The notes: generated from the letters alone by a model not told the origin. A stretch of DNA of 64,000 nucleotides from Saccharofermentans sp. (GCA_016292215.1 JAEFBB010000003.1:1-64000); one strand, 5' to 3'. Counted from the stretch's first letter, positions 38,043 to 48,009 are shown. Numbers and translations are program-made.

Positions 38043-39410
38043 ATGTCCGAGATTCCTTACAAGATCTATCTTTCCGAGAACGAGATCCCTTCAGCATGGT
38101 ACAACGTACGTGCTGATATGAAGAAAAAGCCCGCTCCGCTTCTTAATCCCGGAACAGGTGAGCCTCTTAAGGCTGAAGATCTTTATCCTATCTTCTGCGA
38201 AGAACTTTCCAAGCAGGAAATGAACAATGACGATCAGTGGATCGACATCCCCGGTGAAGTCCTTGATTTCTATAAGATGTACAGACCTTCTCCGCTCGTA
38301 AGAGCTTATTGCCTCGAGAAGGCTTTGGGTACACCTGCACATATCTACTACAAATTCGAAGGCAACAACACTTCAGGTTCCCATAAGCTCAATTCAGCTA
38401 TTGCTCAGGCTTATTACGCTAAGAAGCAGGGCCTCAAGGGTGTAACCACAGAAACAGGCGCAGGCCAGTGGGGTACAGCTCTTTCAATGGCTACAGCTTA
38501 TTTCGGACTTGACTGCCAGGTATACATGGTTAAGGTATCCTACGAGCAGAAGCCTTTCAGACGTGAAGTTATGAGAACTTACGGCGCTACCGTAACACCT
38601 TCTCCTTCAATGAACACAAACGTCGGCCGCAAGATCAACGAGCAGTTCCCCGGAACAGACGGATCTTTGGGCTGCGCTATCTCTGAGGCTGTTGAGGCTG
38701 CTACGACTCAGGAGGGCTACAGATATGTATTGGGCTCAGTTCTCAATCAGGTATTGCTCCACCAGTCAGTTATTGGTCTTGAGACAAAGGCTGCTCTTGA
38801 TAAGATAGGCGTTAAGGCTGACATGATCATCGGATGCGCAGGCGGCGGATCCAACCTCGGCGGTCTTATCTCACCCTTCGTCGGCGAGATGCTCAGAGGC
38901 GAGAACCAGTATGAGATCATCGCTGTTGAGCCTGCTTCTTGTCCTTCATTCACAAGAGGTTCCTTCGTTTACGACTTCTGTGACACCGGCCGTGTTTGCC
39001 CTCTCGCTAAGATGTACACGTTGGGCAGCAACTTTATGCCTGCTCCTAACCATGCAGGCGGCTTGAGATATCACGGCATGAGCACGATCCTGTCTCAGCT
39101 CTATGATGACGGCTTCATGAAGGCTACATCCGTTAAGCAGACAGACGTATTTGCAGCTGCTGAGCAGTTCGCAAGAGTTGAAGGTATCCTTCCTGCACCT
39201 GAGAGCTCACACGCAATCAAGGTTGCTATCGACGAAGCTCTTAAGTGCAAAGAGACAGGCGAAGCTAAGAACATCGTATTCGGCCTTACAGGCACAGGTT
39301 ATTTCGACCTCGTTGCTTACCAGAAGTACAACGACGGTGTCATGGATGATTACATTCCTACAGATGACGATATCGCAGCTTCTCTGGCTCAGTGCCCTAA
39401 GCTCGGCTGA
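38043..39410 (+). CDS. trpB: tryptophan synthase beta chain, TrpB2 type
   Basis: PLP enzyme that joins indole and serine to tryptophan. The PLP lysine is in NNTSGSHKLNSAIAQA and the phosphate loop is GCAGGGSNLGG. The N-terminal extension (YKIYLSENEIPSAWYNV, LYPIFCEELSKQE) and 455-residue length identify the TrpB2 subgroup, which generally does not form the classical TrpA complex. No trpA or other trp gene is nearby, so it may salvage free indole or work with a distant TrpA; that is inference. GAAGGGAGAC is the ribosome site, and a clear terminator follows. Confidence 0.93.
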   Translation: MSEIPYKIYLSENEIPSAWYNVRADMKKKPAPLLNPGTGEPLKAEDLYPIFCEELSKQEMNNDDQWIDIPGEVLDFYKMYRPSPLVRAYCLEKALGTPAHIYYKFEGNNTSGSHKLNSAIAQAYYAKKQGLKGVTTETGAGQWGTALSMATAYFGLDCQVYMVKVSYEQKPFRREVMRTYGATVTPSPSMNTNVGRKINEQFPGTDGSLGCAISEAVEAATTQEGYRYVLGSVLNQVLLHQSVIGLETKAALDKIGVKADMIIGCAGGGSNLGGLISPFVGEMLRGENQYEIIAVEPASCPSFTRGSFVYDFCDTGRVCPLAKMYTLGSNFMPAPNHAGGLRYHGMSTILSQLYDDGFMKATSVKQTDVFAAAEQFARVEGILPAPESSHAIKVAIDEALKCKETGEAKNIVFGLTGTGYFDLVAYQKYNDGVMDDYIPTDDDIAASLAQCPKLG

Positions 39411-39431
39411 TCTTAAAACAGATCTTAAATC

Positions 39432-39462
39432 AAGGGGTTGTCTGATAAGGCAACCCCTTTTA
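39432..39462 (+). terminator. intrinsic terminator after trpB
   Basis: A 9-bp stem AAGGGGTTG with CAACCCCTT around a 10-nt loop, then TTTA. It starts 21 bases after the trpB stop. The U-run is short but the stem is perfect and GC-rich. Confidence 0.8.
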
Positions 39463-39505
39463 CTTGTTTGAACAATAGGCTTTTGCATATTAACGCTTTG
39501 GTTTT

Positions 39506-39534
39506 TTGATTATTTGTTCGAAAAGTTATAAAAT
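39506..39534 (+). promoter_or_regulatory. sigma-A promoter for the Q-rich membrane protein
   Basis: TTGATT at 39506-39511 and TAAAAT at 39529-39534 with a 17-base spacer, 34 bases ahead of the ATG at 39568. The ribosome site GAGGGAGAG follows. Confidence 0.6.
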
Positions 39535-39567
39535 GATTTTTAGTCTATTGAGGGAGAGATTATATAG

Positions 39568-40512
39568 ATGGCAGATTTTGACAACGATTGGAAGATAAGC
39601 GGCACACCGGATCCTGCTACACCTGATCCGCAGCCTGCCCTGGTCCAGCCCGCAGCACAGGCACCTGTACAGCCGGCCCAGCCTTATCAGCAGACAGGAT
39701 ATGCTTATCAGGCTCAGCCCCAGCAGGCGCAGCCTGTCTACCAGCAGCCTGTATATCAGCAGCAGGCATATCAGCAACCCGTATATCAGCAGCCGGCATA
39801 TCAGCAGCAAAGGGTATATCCCGGAGCCCAGCCTGCTCCTGCATACGGTTATCCTGCACAGCAGGTGCCTTACCAGCAGATAGATTATGCTGCTTTTAAT
39901 GCTCAAAGGGAACAGAGCCTCAATGAGTGCCAGAAGATGATCAATTACTTCTCGCCAAAGGTCGATCTTTTCCAGAAATATGAGAACATCAACAGGGATA
40001 TCACCAGATTTTCAACTTCTCCCAAGAATATGCTTATCTGGGGAATCGTTCTCGCATCGGTTGGTGCGGTCAATCTTGTAATTGAGCTTTTAAGGACTAA
40101 GTATATTACCAACAAGATCATTGTCGGTGTTATCTTCGGTGCGATCATTCTGGCAGGCGCAGGCCTGATCGCCGGATTCTTCATTAAGAAGAGCAGCCGT
40201 AAGAAGAAGCTTGAGAAATTGTACGTAGAAGCGGGCGAGATGTCGACAGAGCTGACGCTTCTTTATAACCGTTACGGCGAATGCTCGCTGGCTTCAGAAT
40301 ACGTTGACCCCAGGATCCTTTTCAAGATCCAGTCGCTCATACTTACCGGAAGGTGCGCCACGATAAGCGATGCTCTCAATCTGCTTTTGACCTATCAGCG
40401 CAATTACGCTACCATCCAGGCAGCTAAGTCGAAGTTTATTGAAGAGACCGAGAAGAGATACGAAGGCAAGGCCGCATTCTTCAATGCAGTGCGCTACTTC
40501 AATCTGAGATAA
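39568..40512 (+). CDS. Q/P/Y-rich membrane protein of unknown function
   Basis: 314 residues in two unlike halves. Residues 13-105 are low complexity, almost only Gln, Pro, Ala and Tyr, with tandem YQQPVYQQQAYQQP-type units at 58-81. The rest has two membrane spans at about 155-174 and 184-206, followed by a basic stretch (KKSSRKKK) and a helical C-terminal domain of about 105 residues. No family is recognised. The repeated tyrosine-rich tail resembles disordered tails that mediate clustering or polar localisation of membrane proteins, which is speculation. It is a single-gene unit between two terminators with its own promoter. Confidence 0.78.
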   Translation: MADFDNDWKISGTPDPATPDPQPALVQPAAQAPVQPAQPYQQTGYAYQAQPQQAQPVYQQPVYQQQAYQQPVYQQPAYQQQRVYPGAQPAPAYGYPAQQVPYQQIDYAAFNAQREQSLNECQKMINYFSPKVDLFQKYENINRDITRFSTSPKNMLIWGIVLASVGAVNLVIELLRTKYITNKIIVGVIFGAIILAGAGLIAGFFIKKSSRKKKLEKLYVEAGEMSTELTLLYNRYGECSLASEYVDPRILFKIQSLILTGRCATISDALNLLLTYQRNYATIQAAKSKFIEETEKRYEGKAAFFNAVRYFNLR

Positions 40513-40532
40513 GATTTTGCAAGTTAAGTTTT

Positions 40533-40565
40533 AAGGGCGTCTCATGCGAGGCACCCTTTTATTTT
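40533..40565 (+). terminator. intrinsic terminator after the Q-rich protein gene
   Basis: An 11-bp stem (AAGGGCGTCTC with GAGGCACCCTT, one C/A mismatch and one G-T pair) closes on ATGC and is followed by TTATTTT. It begins 21 bases after the stop. Confidence 0.8.
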
Positions 40566-40596
40566 GCCGTAATATGACACGTTTTTAAGCAAACTT

Positions 40597-40669
40597 GTAC
40601 AAGTAAATAGTATCCCGCAACTTTCCGCACGAAGGAGGACCTTGTTGCGGGATGCTATTTACTTAGTAC
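40597..40669. repeat. long 21-bp inverted repeat at the kinase 3' end
   Basis: Arms at 40601-40621 (AAGTAAATAGTATCCCGCAA...) and 40644-40664 pair over 21 bp with a single G-T wobble; a further GTAC/GTAC pairing after a one-base bulge extends the stem. The 22-nt loop holds GAAGGAGGA, a Shine-Dalgarno-like sequence on the plus strand. The right arm contains the kinase stop codon. Neither side has a U-run directly after the stem, so it is not a typical intrinsic terminator. It could be an mRNA 3' stabiliser or the relic of a small inverted-repeat element. Confidence 0.75.
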
Positions 40670-42275
40670 TATCATTGTTTATCTTAGACAACTGGTCCCT
40701 GTGTACGATTACCGGCAGGATGACCTCGAAGCAGGCACCGCCCTTAGACTTGTTATACGCATTGATCCTGCCGTTGTGCTCTTCGGCTATGGCCTTTGCG
40801 AGGGCAAGTCCTATGCCGTGCTTACCGTCAGCGCCTTTAGAGAAACGCTCAAAGAGGTGATCCAAGACTTCGGGAGCGATGCCCGGGCCGTCGTCGGAGA
40901 TCTGGAAAATGACGTTGGGTGAAGCCTGATCTCTCTTGCAGCTGAAAGTGACTGATGTCTTGCAGTATCTTAAGCAGTTGGAGAATATGTTTTCGAGACA
41001 TCTGATGAGATCGTTCTCGTTGGCATAAATGTAAGTATCCTTAATGTTGATGTCGTTGATGATGGCCTTGTCTTCGTGAATGAAGTTGCCTCTGACACGG
41101 TCGATGATGGTGTCGCAGATCTTCGAAACGTTGATGTTCTGCTTTTTGACCTCGAAGTTGCCGCTGCGGCTCATATCCATCTTGGAGATCGAGAGGAGAT
41201 TTTCAACGAGGGAAGAGAGCCTTCCGGTCTCTGCGATGATGACGTCGATAGCGTTGTCTCTGTCATCGTCGGTCTCGAAAACGCCGTATTTAAGACCTTC
41301 TGCATAGCCCTGGATGGACATGAGAGGAGTACGGAGCTCGTGCGAAGCATTCTGGAAGAAGGTCTTCTGTTCGATATCAGACTCTTCAAGCTTAAATGCC
41401 ATTTGGTTCATGACGTCGCCAAGTTCTGAAAGCTCTTTACTGACGATATGGCCTCGGGAGGGCGTGAAGTCACCCCTTGCGATCCTTCTGGCAAATCTCG
41501 AGAGCTTCTGTGTGGAGAAGATGAGAGGGTACGTCATCATCATACTCAAGATGCCCGCGATAAGGATGGCAAGGAGTGCAGCCTGGATGAGCGCAAGAGT
41601 CATTGCCGCCATGAATGAATAGTATGAGCTTGAGTTAACGTAAACGCAGAGATAGTAATCGTCGAGATTGATCTCTTCTTTTGCTGTCTCAGGATCGATC
41701 TCAACCGAATCCTCGTCAGAGATCTTCGGAGCATAGACGAACTGCATGGATCTGTAGTAGATGATGCTTCCGTCGATATCGATCGTGCGGGTCTTGTTTA
41801 GTTCCAGATAACCCTCTTCCTCGATAACGTTGCCTACTACGTTTGAGGCAATGTTGGCATATGAAGCTGAATATTGGGCAGTAGGCCATAGAAGGATGTA
41901 GTTGCCGGTCTCTTTATCGAGCGTGTAGAGCGCGATGGTTGCCTGGTTTGAAAGGTCGGCAGATGAGACGATGGAATCAACGAGGATAGCGCGGATGTTT
42001 TCTTCAGTCTTTTCGTCGGATGCGCTTATCTGCGAGCTGAATGCGTTAGCGAACTCCTGAGTGGAGTTAACGGCCGCATCAAGACGGGAGTTACACTCAT
42101 TGGCGATGTAATTCTTAACGATGGACTGGATATAGAAATTGATAATAAAGACAACCAGAATAATTATCACGATCTCAACCGCGTAAAAGTGCAGAGAGAT
42201 CGGTATTCTGATTGCCGCTTTATTTCTTGAAGGTTTCTTTGTTTTTAACCGTGGCTGATCCGGTTTGTCAGTCAT
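40659..42275 (-). CDS. membrane sensor histidine kinase
   Basis: Two-component sensor of 538 residues. Membrane spans at about 30-49 and 220-248 enclose an extracytoplasmic domain of about 170 residues. A HAMP segment (LSRFARRIARGDF) leads to the H-box NASHELRTPLMS with His312, an N-box (LENIFSNCLRYC), G1 DDGPGIAP and G2 GIGLALAKAIAEEH. It autophosphorylates and passes phosphate to the adjacent regulator. Its ATG overlaps the regulator stop by one base (TAATG). The signal is unknown; the overall pattern resembles PhoR/BaeS-like kinases that watch the envelope. Its stop lies within the arm of a long hairpin. Confidence 0.94.
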   Translation of the reverse strand: MTDKPDQPRLKTKKPSRNKAAIRIPISLHFYAVEIVIIILVVFIINFYIQSIVKNYIANECNSRLDAAVNSTQEFANAFSSQISASDEKTEENIRAILVDSIVSSADLSNQATIALYTLDKETGNYILLWPTAQYSASYANIASNVVGNVIEEEGYLELNKTRTIDIDGSIIYYRSMQFVYAPKISDEDSVEIDPETAKEEINLDDYYLCVYVNSSSYYSFMAAMTLALIQAALLAILIAGILSMMMTYPLIFSTQKLSRFARRIARGDFTPSRGHIVSKELSELGDVMNQMAFKLEESDIEQKTFFQNASHELRTPLMSIQGYAEGLKYGVFETDDDRDNAIDVIIAETGRLSSLVENLLSISKMDMSRSGNFEVKKQNINVSKICDTIIDRVRGNFIHEDKAIINDINIKDTYIYANENDLIRCLENIFSNCLRYCKTSVTFSCKRDQASPNVIFQISDDGPGIAPEVLDHLFERFSKGADGKHGIGLALAKAIAEEHNGRINAYNKSKGGACFEVILPVIVHRDQLSKINNDSTK

Positions 42276-43018
42276 TAATCCTGAATATCTCCGTCGTCTT
42301 CTTCGTCATCCGTATCTTCGTCTGTTCTGTTGACAAGTCTGAAGCCGTAACCCCAGATAGTAGATATTTTAGCATCAGATTTGCTGATTTTCTTCCTTAG
42401 TCTTTTAACAGTGTCATCGGCGACTCTTGTCTCGACCTGAGTCTCATAACCCCAGATCTTGTCTAAGAGTTCTGCTCTGGATACGGCTCTGTCCCTGTTG
42501 GAGATGAGGTAGGTCAGAAGCTGATATTCATTAGGTGTGAGGGGAAGGGGCTTGCCCTTCATGGTTGTTTCTTTTGTCTTTCTGTTGATGATGATGTCCG
42601 CGAATTCGTAAACTGCATCGTTGTCAGGCTTATCGCCGGTCTTTCCGGTGATTTCTTCCTGTCTCTTCAAAACAGATTTAACTTTTGATACGAGCTTAAC
42701 AGGGGAGAACGGCTTTGTGAAATAGTCGTCGCTGCCCATGTCGAGGCCCTGGATATAGTCAGCATCACTGTCTTTTGCAGTGAGCATAATGATCGGAACA
42801 TTTGATGTCTTGCGGATCTCTTTAAGGATAAAGAAGCCGTCATGACCGGGCATCATGACATCGAGAATGATAAGATCTGCAGGTGAATTGGAGAATACTT
42901 CGAAAAGCTTGTCTCCTGTAGGAAATCCCGTTACGTGAAAGCCTTCTCTTTCAAGGAATGTCTTAAGTAGATTTCTAATGTTATCGTCGTCGTCTGCAAT
43001 ATAGATAAGTTTGTTCAT
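42275..43018 (-). CDS. OmpR-family response regulator
   Basis: 247-residue DNA-binding regulator. The receiver domain has the acidic pocket IADDDD at 7-12, phosphoacceptor Asp53 in LIILDVMMPG, Thr in IIMLTAKD and Lys in YFTKPFSP. The C-terminal winged helix reads LTPNEYQLLTYLISNRDRAVSRAELL and ends with IWGYGFRLV. A further 15-residue acidic tail (DEDTDDEEDDGD) is unusual. GGAGTAACTG supplies the ribosome site. It leads the minus-strand two-gene operon, divergent from galE across a 156-bp gap that contains the palindrome GAAAAT-G-ATTTTC (43065-43077), a candidate autoregulatory site. Confidence 0.95.
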   Translation of the reverse strand: MNKLIYIADDDDNIRNLLKTFLEREGFHVTGFPTGDKLFEVFSNSPADLIILDVMMPGHDGFFILKEIRKTSNVPIIMLTAKDSDADYIQGLDMGSDDYFTKPFSPVKLVSKVKSVLKRQEEITGKTGDKPDNDAVYEFADIIINRKTKETTMKGKPLPLTPNEYQLLTYLISNRDRAVSRAELLDKIWGYETQVETRVADDTVKRLRKKISKSDAKISTIWGYGFRLVNRTDEDTDDEEDDGDIQD

Positions 43019-43064
43019 CAGTTACTCCATTAATGTTTTTTAAAAGTACAAGCATATTCTAACT

Positions 43065-43077
43065 GAAAATGATTTTC
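43065..43077. promoter_or_regulatory. GAAAATGATTTTC palindrome in the divergent gap
   Basis: A 13-nt perfect inverted repeat, GAAAAT-G-ATTTTC, 47 bases upstream of the response regulator start and about 100 ahead of galE. On the minus strand a -10-like TAGAAT lies just downstream of it. It could be an operator; the evidence is only symmetry and position. Confidence 0.3.
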
Positions 43078-43174
43078 TGTTCATTTGAAAATGGTGCAAA
43101 TGTGTGGAATTAGTTTCAAATTAAAATCATTTGTGGTTAAATAACTTATCTAGATGACACCTAAAGGAGATAAT

Positions 43175-44197
43175 ATGCCTACAGTATTAGTTACAGGCGG
43201 TAACGGATATATCGGATCACACACCGTTATCTCATTGCATGAGAACGGCTATGATGTGGTTATCGCCGACAATCTTTCCAACAGCAAGATGGAAGTCCAG
43301 AACCGTTTGGAAAAGATCACGGGCAAGAGATTTAAGTTCTACAACGTTGACTGTTGTGACATTAACGCACTTCGAAAAGTTTTCGAAGAGAACAAGATAG
43401 ACAGCATTATCCATTTCGCAGGCCTTAAAGCAGTTGGCGAATCTGTGCAGATCCCGCTCGATTATTATTCAAACAACATCGACAGCATGATCAATGTATG
43501 CCGCCTGATGTCAGAGTTTGGTGTTGATAAGCTAGTGTTCAGCTCATCAGCTACCGTTTACGGAATGAGCGAAGATGTTCCTTTTACGGAGGAAAGCCCC
43601 TTGGGCGTCTGCACAAATCCTTACGGATGGACCAAGTGGATGCTCGAACAGGTATTAAGAGATTATGCTGCCGCTAATCCGGGAAAGAAGATCTGCCTCT
43701 TAAGATATTTCAATCCTGTCGGAGCTCACGAGAGCGGACTTATCGGCGAAGATCCCAGAGGAATTCCTAATAATCTTTTCCCTTATATTTCGAAGGTTGC
43801 AGGCGGCACATTGGAGTGCCTTACGATCTTCGGAGACGATTACGACACACCTGACGGAACATGTCTTCGTGATTATATACATGTCGTTGACCTTGCAAAA
43901 GGACACGTTAAAGCGATAGAATTCCTCGGTAAAACGAATGATTCTGTCTCAGTGTTTAATCTCGGTACAGGCAAAGGCACGTCTGTAATCGAAGCGGTTA
44001 AAGCTTTTGAGAAAGCATGCGGACATGAGATCAATCATAAGATCGGCCCGAGAAGAGCAGGCGATATTGCTATATGCTATGCTTCGACAAAGAAGGCTGA
44101 AGAAGTGCTCGGCTTTAAGGCTGAGTACGGCATCGAAGAGATGTGTTCATCCTGCTGGAAGTGGCAGACGATGAACCCTGAAGGTCTTAAAGATTGA
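43175..44197 (+). CDS. galE: UDP-glucose 4-epimerase
   Basis: Interconverts UDP-glucose and UDP-galactose, feeding the Leloir pathway and surface polysaccharides. The NAD motif is VLVTGGNGYIGSHTV at 4-18, the catalytic Ser/Thr lies in VFSSSATVYG, and Tyr150-x3-Lys154 is in NPYGWTKWM. RYFNPVGAHESGLIGEDP and LRDYIHVVDLAKGH are GalE signatures. The track starts at ATG 43154, but AAAGGAG at 43164-43169 fits the ATG at 43175 and the Rossmann strand starts there; the protein is 340 residues. It is followed 24 bases later by the LCP gene, linking it to wall glycopolymers. Confidence 0.95.
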   Translation: MPTVLVTGGNGYIGSHTVISLHENGYDVVIADNLSNSKMEVQNRLEKITGKRFKFYNVDCCDINALRKVFEENKIDSIIHFAGLKAVGESVQIPLDYYSNNIDSMINVCRLMSEFGVDKLVFSSSATVYGMSEDVPFTEESPLGVCTNPYGWTKWMLEQVLRDYAAANPGKKICLLRYFNPVGAHESGLIGEDPRGIPNNLFPYISKVAGGTLECLTIFGDDYDTPDGTCLRDYIHVVDLAKGHVKAIEFLGKTNDSVSVFNLGTGKGTSVIEAVKAFEKACGHEINHKIGPRRAGDIAICYASTKKAEEVLGFKAEYGIEEMCSSCWKWQTMNPEGLKD

Positions 44198-44221
44198 AAA
44201 TAAAGTTAGGACGGAGAATTA

Positions 44222-45547
44222 ATGTCTTATAACGATAATAACAAAAGAGGATTACCTGATCCTAATCCGAAGCCTGAAGTTCCTTCCGAGGAGCTTAAAC
44301 AGGACTTAACGACTGTCTATCACGCCGTTTCTGAGAAGGATATTCAGGGTTACAACGACGATAAAGTCTCTGACAATGACGAGGCTTATCAGTACGGTTT
44401 CTCCCAAAAGTCCTCCAAGGCTTCGAAAAAATCAGGCAACAAGAATGTACGCCTCAGGATACTTTTGGGTGCACTTGCCGGTCTTCTCGGCATCGTGCTC
44501 GGTGTCTTTTTCTTCGGTTTGTGGTACAAAGAGTACCTTTTGAACCAGATCACTTATGAGACAACGGCACCGGATGCGGTCATTACCATCGTGGACGAAC
44601 TCGGCAGTACAGTCCCTTTGAGCGATGTAACTGAGACCACCCAGTTTGAAGTAATCCAGGATGAGCCCGTCAAGAACTTCCTTCTTATCGGTATCGACAG
44701 CCGATCCAAGAACTACAGCTCTGACGGTAAGGGTGACCGCTCTGACATCACGATGGTCATGTCTATCGACTCTAAGAACGGCACCATCAAGCTCATTTCA
44801 ATCCCCAGAGATACATATGCATATTTCCCGGGCTACTCAAACCCTCATAAGATCAATGCAGCGATGTCTTACGGCGGTGCTGAGCTCCTGCAGGCAACAG
44901 TCGAGAACTGTCTGAGGATCAAGATCGACGGTTATGCTTACGTTAACTTCAGTCACATGGCGCAGATCATAGACGCTGTCGGCGGCGTTTACGTCAACAT
45001 GACGGCAGGAGAGAAGGATATCGCCAATAACTACATCAAAGAGATGAATTCCAACGCTGCCCTTATCAGCAGCACCGGCTCAGGCACCTGGCTCAACGGT
45101 ATTCAGGCAGTTGCTTATGCCAGGATCAGATATATCGGTAACGGCGAGTACGAGAGACAGGAGCGTCAGGTAGAAGTCTTAAGAAGCCTCTTGAACCAGT
45201 ACATGGGTCTCTCCGCTACAAATAAGCTTGCTTGCCTTGATGATATTCTCAGCGCGGTAGTTACCAATATTTCAAAGGAAGATATCGAGCACTACGCTCT
45301 GGATTTCCTGCCTTCGCTTCAGAATGCCGAGATCATGTATCTCCAGCTCGCGATCGAAGGCTGCTACAATTCGGGCATGTACGGCGACGAGTGGAGCATC
45401 AGGGCTAACTGGAACGCTTATGTTCCTTACGTCCAGCTTTTCTTCTATGGTACGACCACTGAATTTGATGAGGTCAAAGTGCCGTCCCACGCTCCTTCTC
45501 TGGATAGCTGCAGGACAGATATTCCGCTTGATCAGCTGGTCCACTAG
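44222..45547 (+). CDS. LytR-CpsA-Psr family wall glycopolymer transferase
   Basis: Membrane-anchored LCP enzyme (441 residues), a family that moves teichoic-acid-like or capsule polymers from undecaprenyl carriers to peptidoglycan. A long charged cytosolic N-terminus (about 80 residues) is followed by one span (about 82-102, ILLGALAGLLGIVLGVFFFG) and the LCP domain: FLLIGIDSR, RSDITMVMSID, LISIPRDTYAYFPG with the catalytic-site Arg, PHKINAAMSYGG and AVGGVYVNM. The ribosome site is GGACGGAG. It lies behind galE and just ahead of the groESL promoter. No clear terminator is seen after it. Confidence 0.93.
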   Translation: MSYNDNNKRGLPDPNPKPEVPSEELKQDLTTVYHAVSEKDIQGYNDDKVSDNDEAYQYGFSQKSSKASKKSGNKNVRLRILLGALAGLLGIVLGVFFFGLWYKEYLLNQITYETTAPDAVITIVDELGSTVPLSDVTETTQFEVIQDEPVKNFLLIGIDSRSKNYSSDGKGDRSDITMVMSIDSKNGTIKLISIPRDTYAYFPGYSNPHKINAAMSYGGAELLQATVENCLRIKIDGYAYVNFSHMAQIIDAVGGVYVNMTAGEKDIANNYIKEMNSNAALISSTGSGTWLNGIQAVAYARIRYIGNGEYERQERQVEVLRSLLNQYMGLSATNKLACLDDILSAVVTNISKEDIEHYALDFLPSLQNAEIMYLQLAIEGCYNSGMYGDEWSIRANWNAYVPYVQLFFYGTTTEFDEVKVPSHAPSLDSCRTDIPLDQLVH

Positions 45548-45575
45548 CGCTTTTTGACTTTTTTTGATTTTCGTA

Positions 45576-45604
45576 TTGACACACTCGAAAATAAGAATTA
45601 TATT
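45576..45604 (+). promoter_or_regulatory. sigma-A promoter of groES-groEL
   Basis: Consensus -35 TTGACA at 45576-45581 and near-consensus -10 TATATT at 45599-45604 with an exact 17-base spacer. The CIRCE operator begins seven bases downstream. Confidence 0.9.
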
Positions 45605-45610
45605 TTGTTG

Positions 45611-45643
45611 TGGTTAGCACTTAGGGTTATAGAGTGCTAACCA
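45611..45643 (+). promoter_or_regulatory. CIRCE operator (HrcA binding site)
   Basis: TTAGCACTT-N9-GAGTGCTAA at 45614-45640 matches the CIRCE consensus TTAGCACTC-N9-GAGTGCTAA in all but one base. The symmetry extends outward to 11 bp (TGGTTAGCACT with AGTGCTAACCA). HrcA would bind here and repress groESL until heat stress. hrcA itself is not in the window. Confidence 0.95.
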
Positions 45644-45671
45644 TAATTTCATTGTATTGGAGGTCTTTTTT

Positions 45672-45959
45672 ATGACAATTAAGCCCTTAGCAGATAAGGT
45701 GGTAGTAAAGAAACTTCAGGCTGAAGAGACAACAAAGAGCGGCATTATCTTGTCATCCGGTGCTCAGCAGAAGCCTCAGATCGCAGAGATCATCGCAGTT
45801 GGTCCCGGCGGAATCGTAGACGGCAATGAGATCAAGATGGAAGTTAAGGTCGGCGAGAAGGTAATCATCCGTGATTATGCCGGCACAAACGTTAAGCTCG
45901 ACGGTGAAGAGTACATCATCGTTCGTCAGGACGACATCGCTGCTATCGTTGAAGATTGA
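45672..45959 (+). CDS. groES: co-chaperonin GroES
   Basis: 10-kDa heptameric lid of the GroEL chamber, 95 residues. It begins [18 protein letters not shown] and contains the mobile loop [17 protein letters not shown] and [18 protein letters not shown]. The track starts at a TTG that is part of the TTGGAGGTC ribosome site; the ATG at 45672 gives the family-standard N-terminus. It is first in the CIRCE-controlled operon, 24 bases ahead of groEL. Confidence 0.97.
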   Translation: MTIKPLADKVVVKKLQAEETTKSGIILSSGAQQKPQIAEIIAVGPGGIVDGNEIKMEVKVGEKVIIRDYAGTNVKLDGEEYIIVRQDDIAAIVED

Positions 45960-45965
45960 TTATAA

Positions 45966-47597
<1,632 letters not shown>

Positions 47598-48009
47598 ATT
47601 GTTCGCAAACTGATTTTTCGCAACGGGTCCGCGCTTCGCTTGTGCAGAATGTTGCGAAATAATCAATTTGCTCACTTATCGAAGAGAGAACTTAAAGAAC
47701 CGTTTCTTAGGAAGCGGTTCTTTTTTGTCTTTATGTTTTGCGCTTTTTCGTCTTACGCTGCTCGTTATGCGCGGGGCCCCCACTTTTTGTGTGACAAAGA
47801 CAGTCATAATACCTTCAAGATTTCATACAAGGTCTAATACAGAAACGACAAAATGCTGCAAGGAATCGTCAAAACCCGTGAAAAAAGCATACAATTACCT
47901 CTGAAATTGCGACAAAATACCCCCTATGAAATTATGGTTCTGAACCCCTGTTTTATTCCGCCCATATTAAGCCCCTTTGTGATAGAATAAACACTGTTCG
48001 AGGTGAATC
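47598..48009. other. 412-bp intergenic region after groEL
   Basis: This is the only gap above 300 bases. It holds an imperfect hairpin right after groEL (GATTTTTCGCAAC at 47612-47624 against GTTGCGAAATAATC at 47651-47664), a clear terminator at 47694-47726, a GC-rich patch GCGGGGCCCCCAC near 47770, and then a featureless AT-rich stretch leading to the next ribosome site (GAGGTGA). The small ORFs in the track here have no ribosome site or recognisable product. Confidence 0.7.
47694..47726 (+). terminator. intrinsic terminator of the groESL operon
   Basis: A 13-bp stem (AAAGAACCGTTTC with GAAGCGGTTCTTT, one G-T pair) closes on TTAG and runs into TTTTTT. A second, weaker hairpin at 47612-47664 lies between it and the groEL stop. 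Confidence 0.88.

Noticed and set aside
40597-40669. Ordinary intrinsic terminator for the kinase operon
   Set aside because: The stem is followed on the minus strand by GTACAAGTTTGC, not a U-run, so it does not meet the usual definition, although it may still end or protect the transcript.
40642-40860. 72-residue plus-strand ORF starting at a TTG right after an AAGGAGG
   Set aside because: The ribosome site is good, but the ORF is antisense to the end of the kinase gene, has no recognisable composition and its start lies in a hairpin arm. The SD-like loop is reported instead as part of the hairpin.
47640-47904. Two short ORFs (65 and 78 residues) after groEL
   Set aside because: They overlap each other and the groESL terminator, have no ribosome site and no recognisable product.
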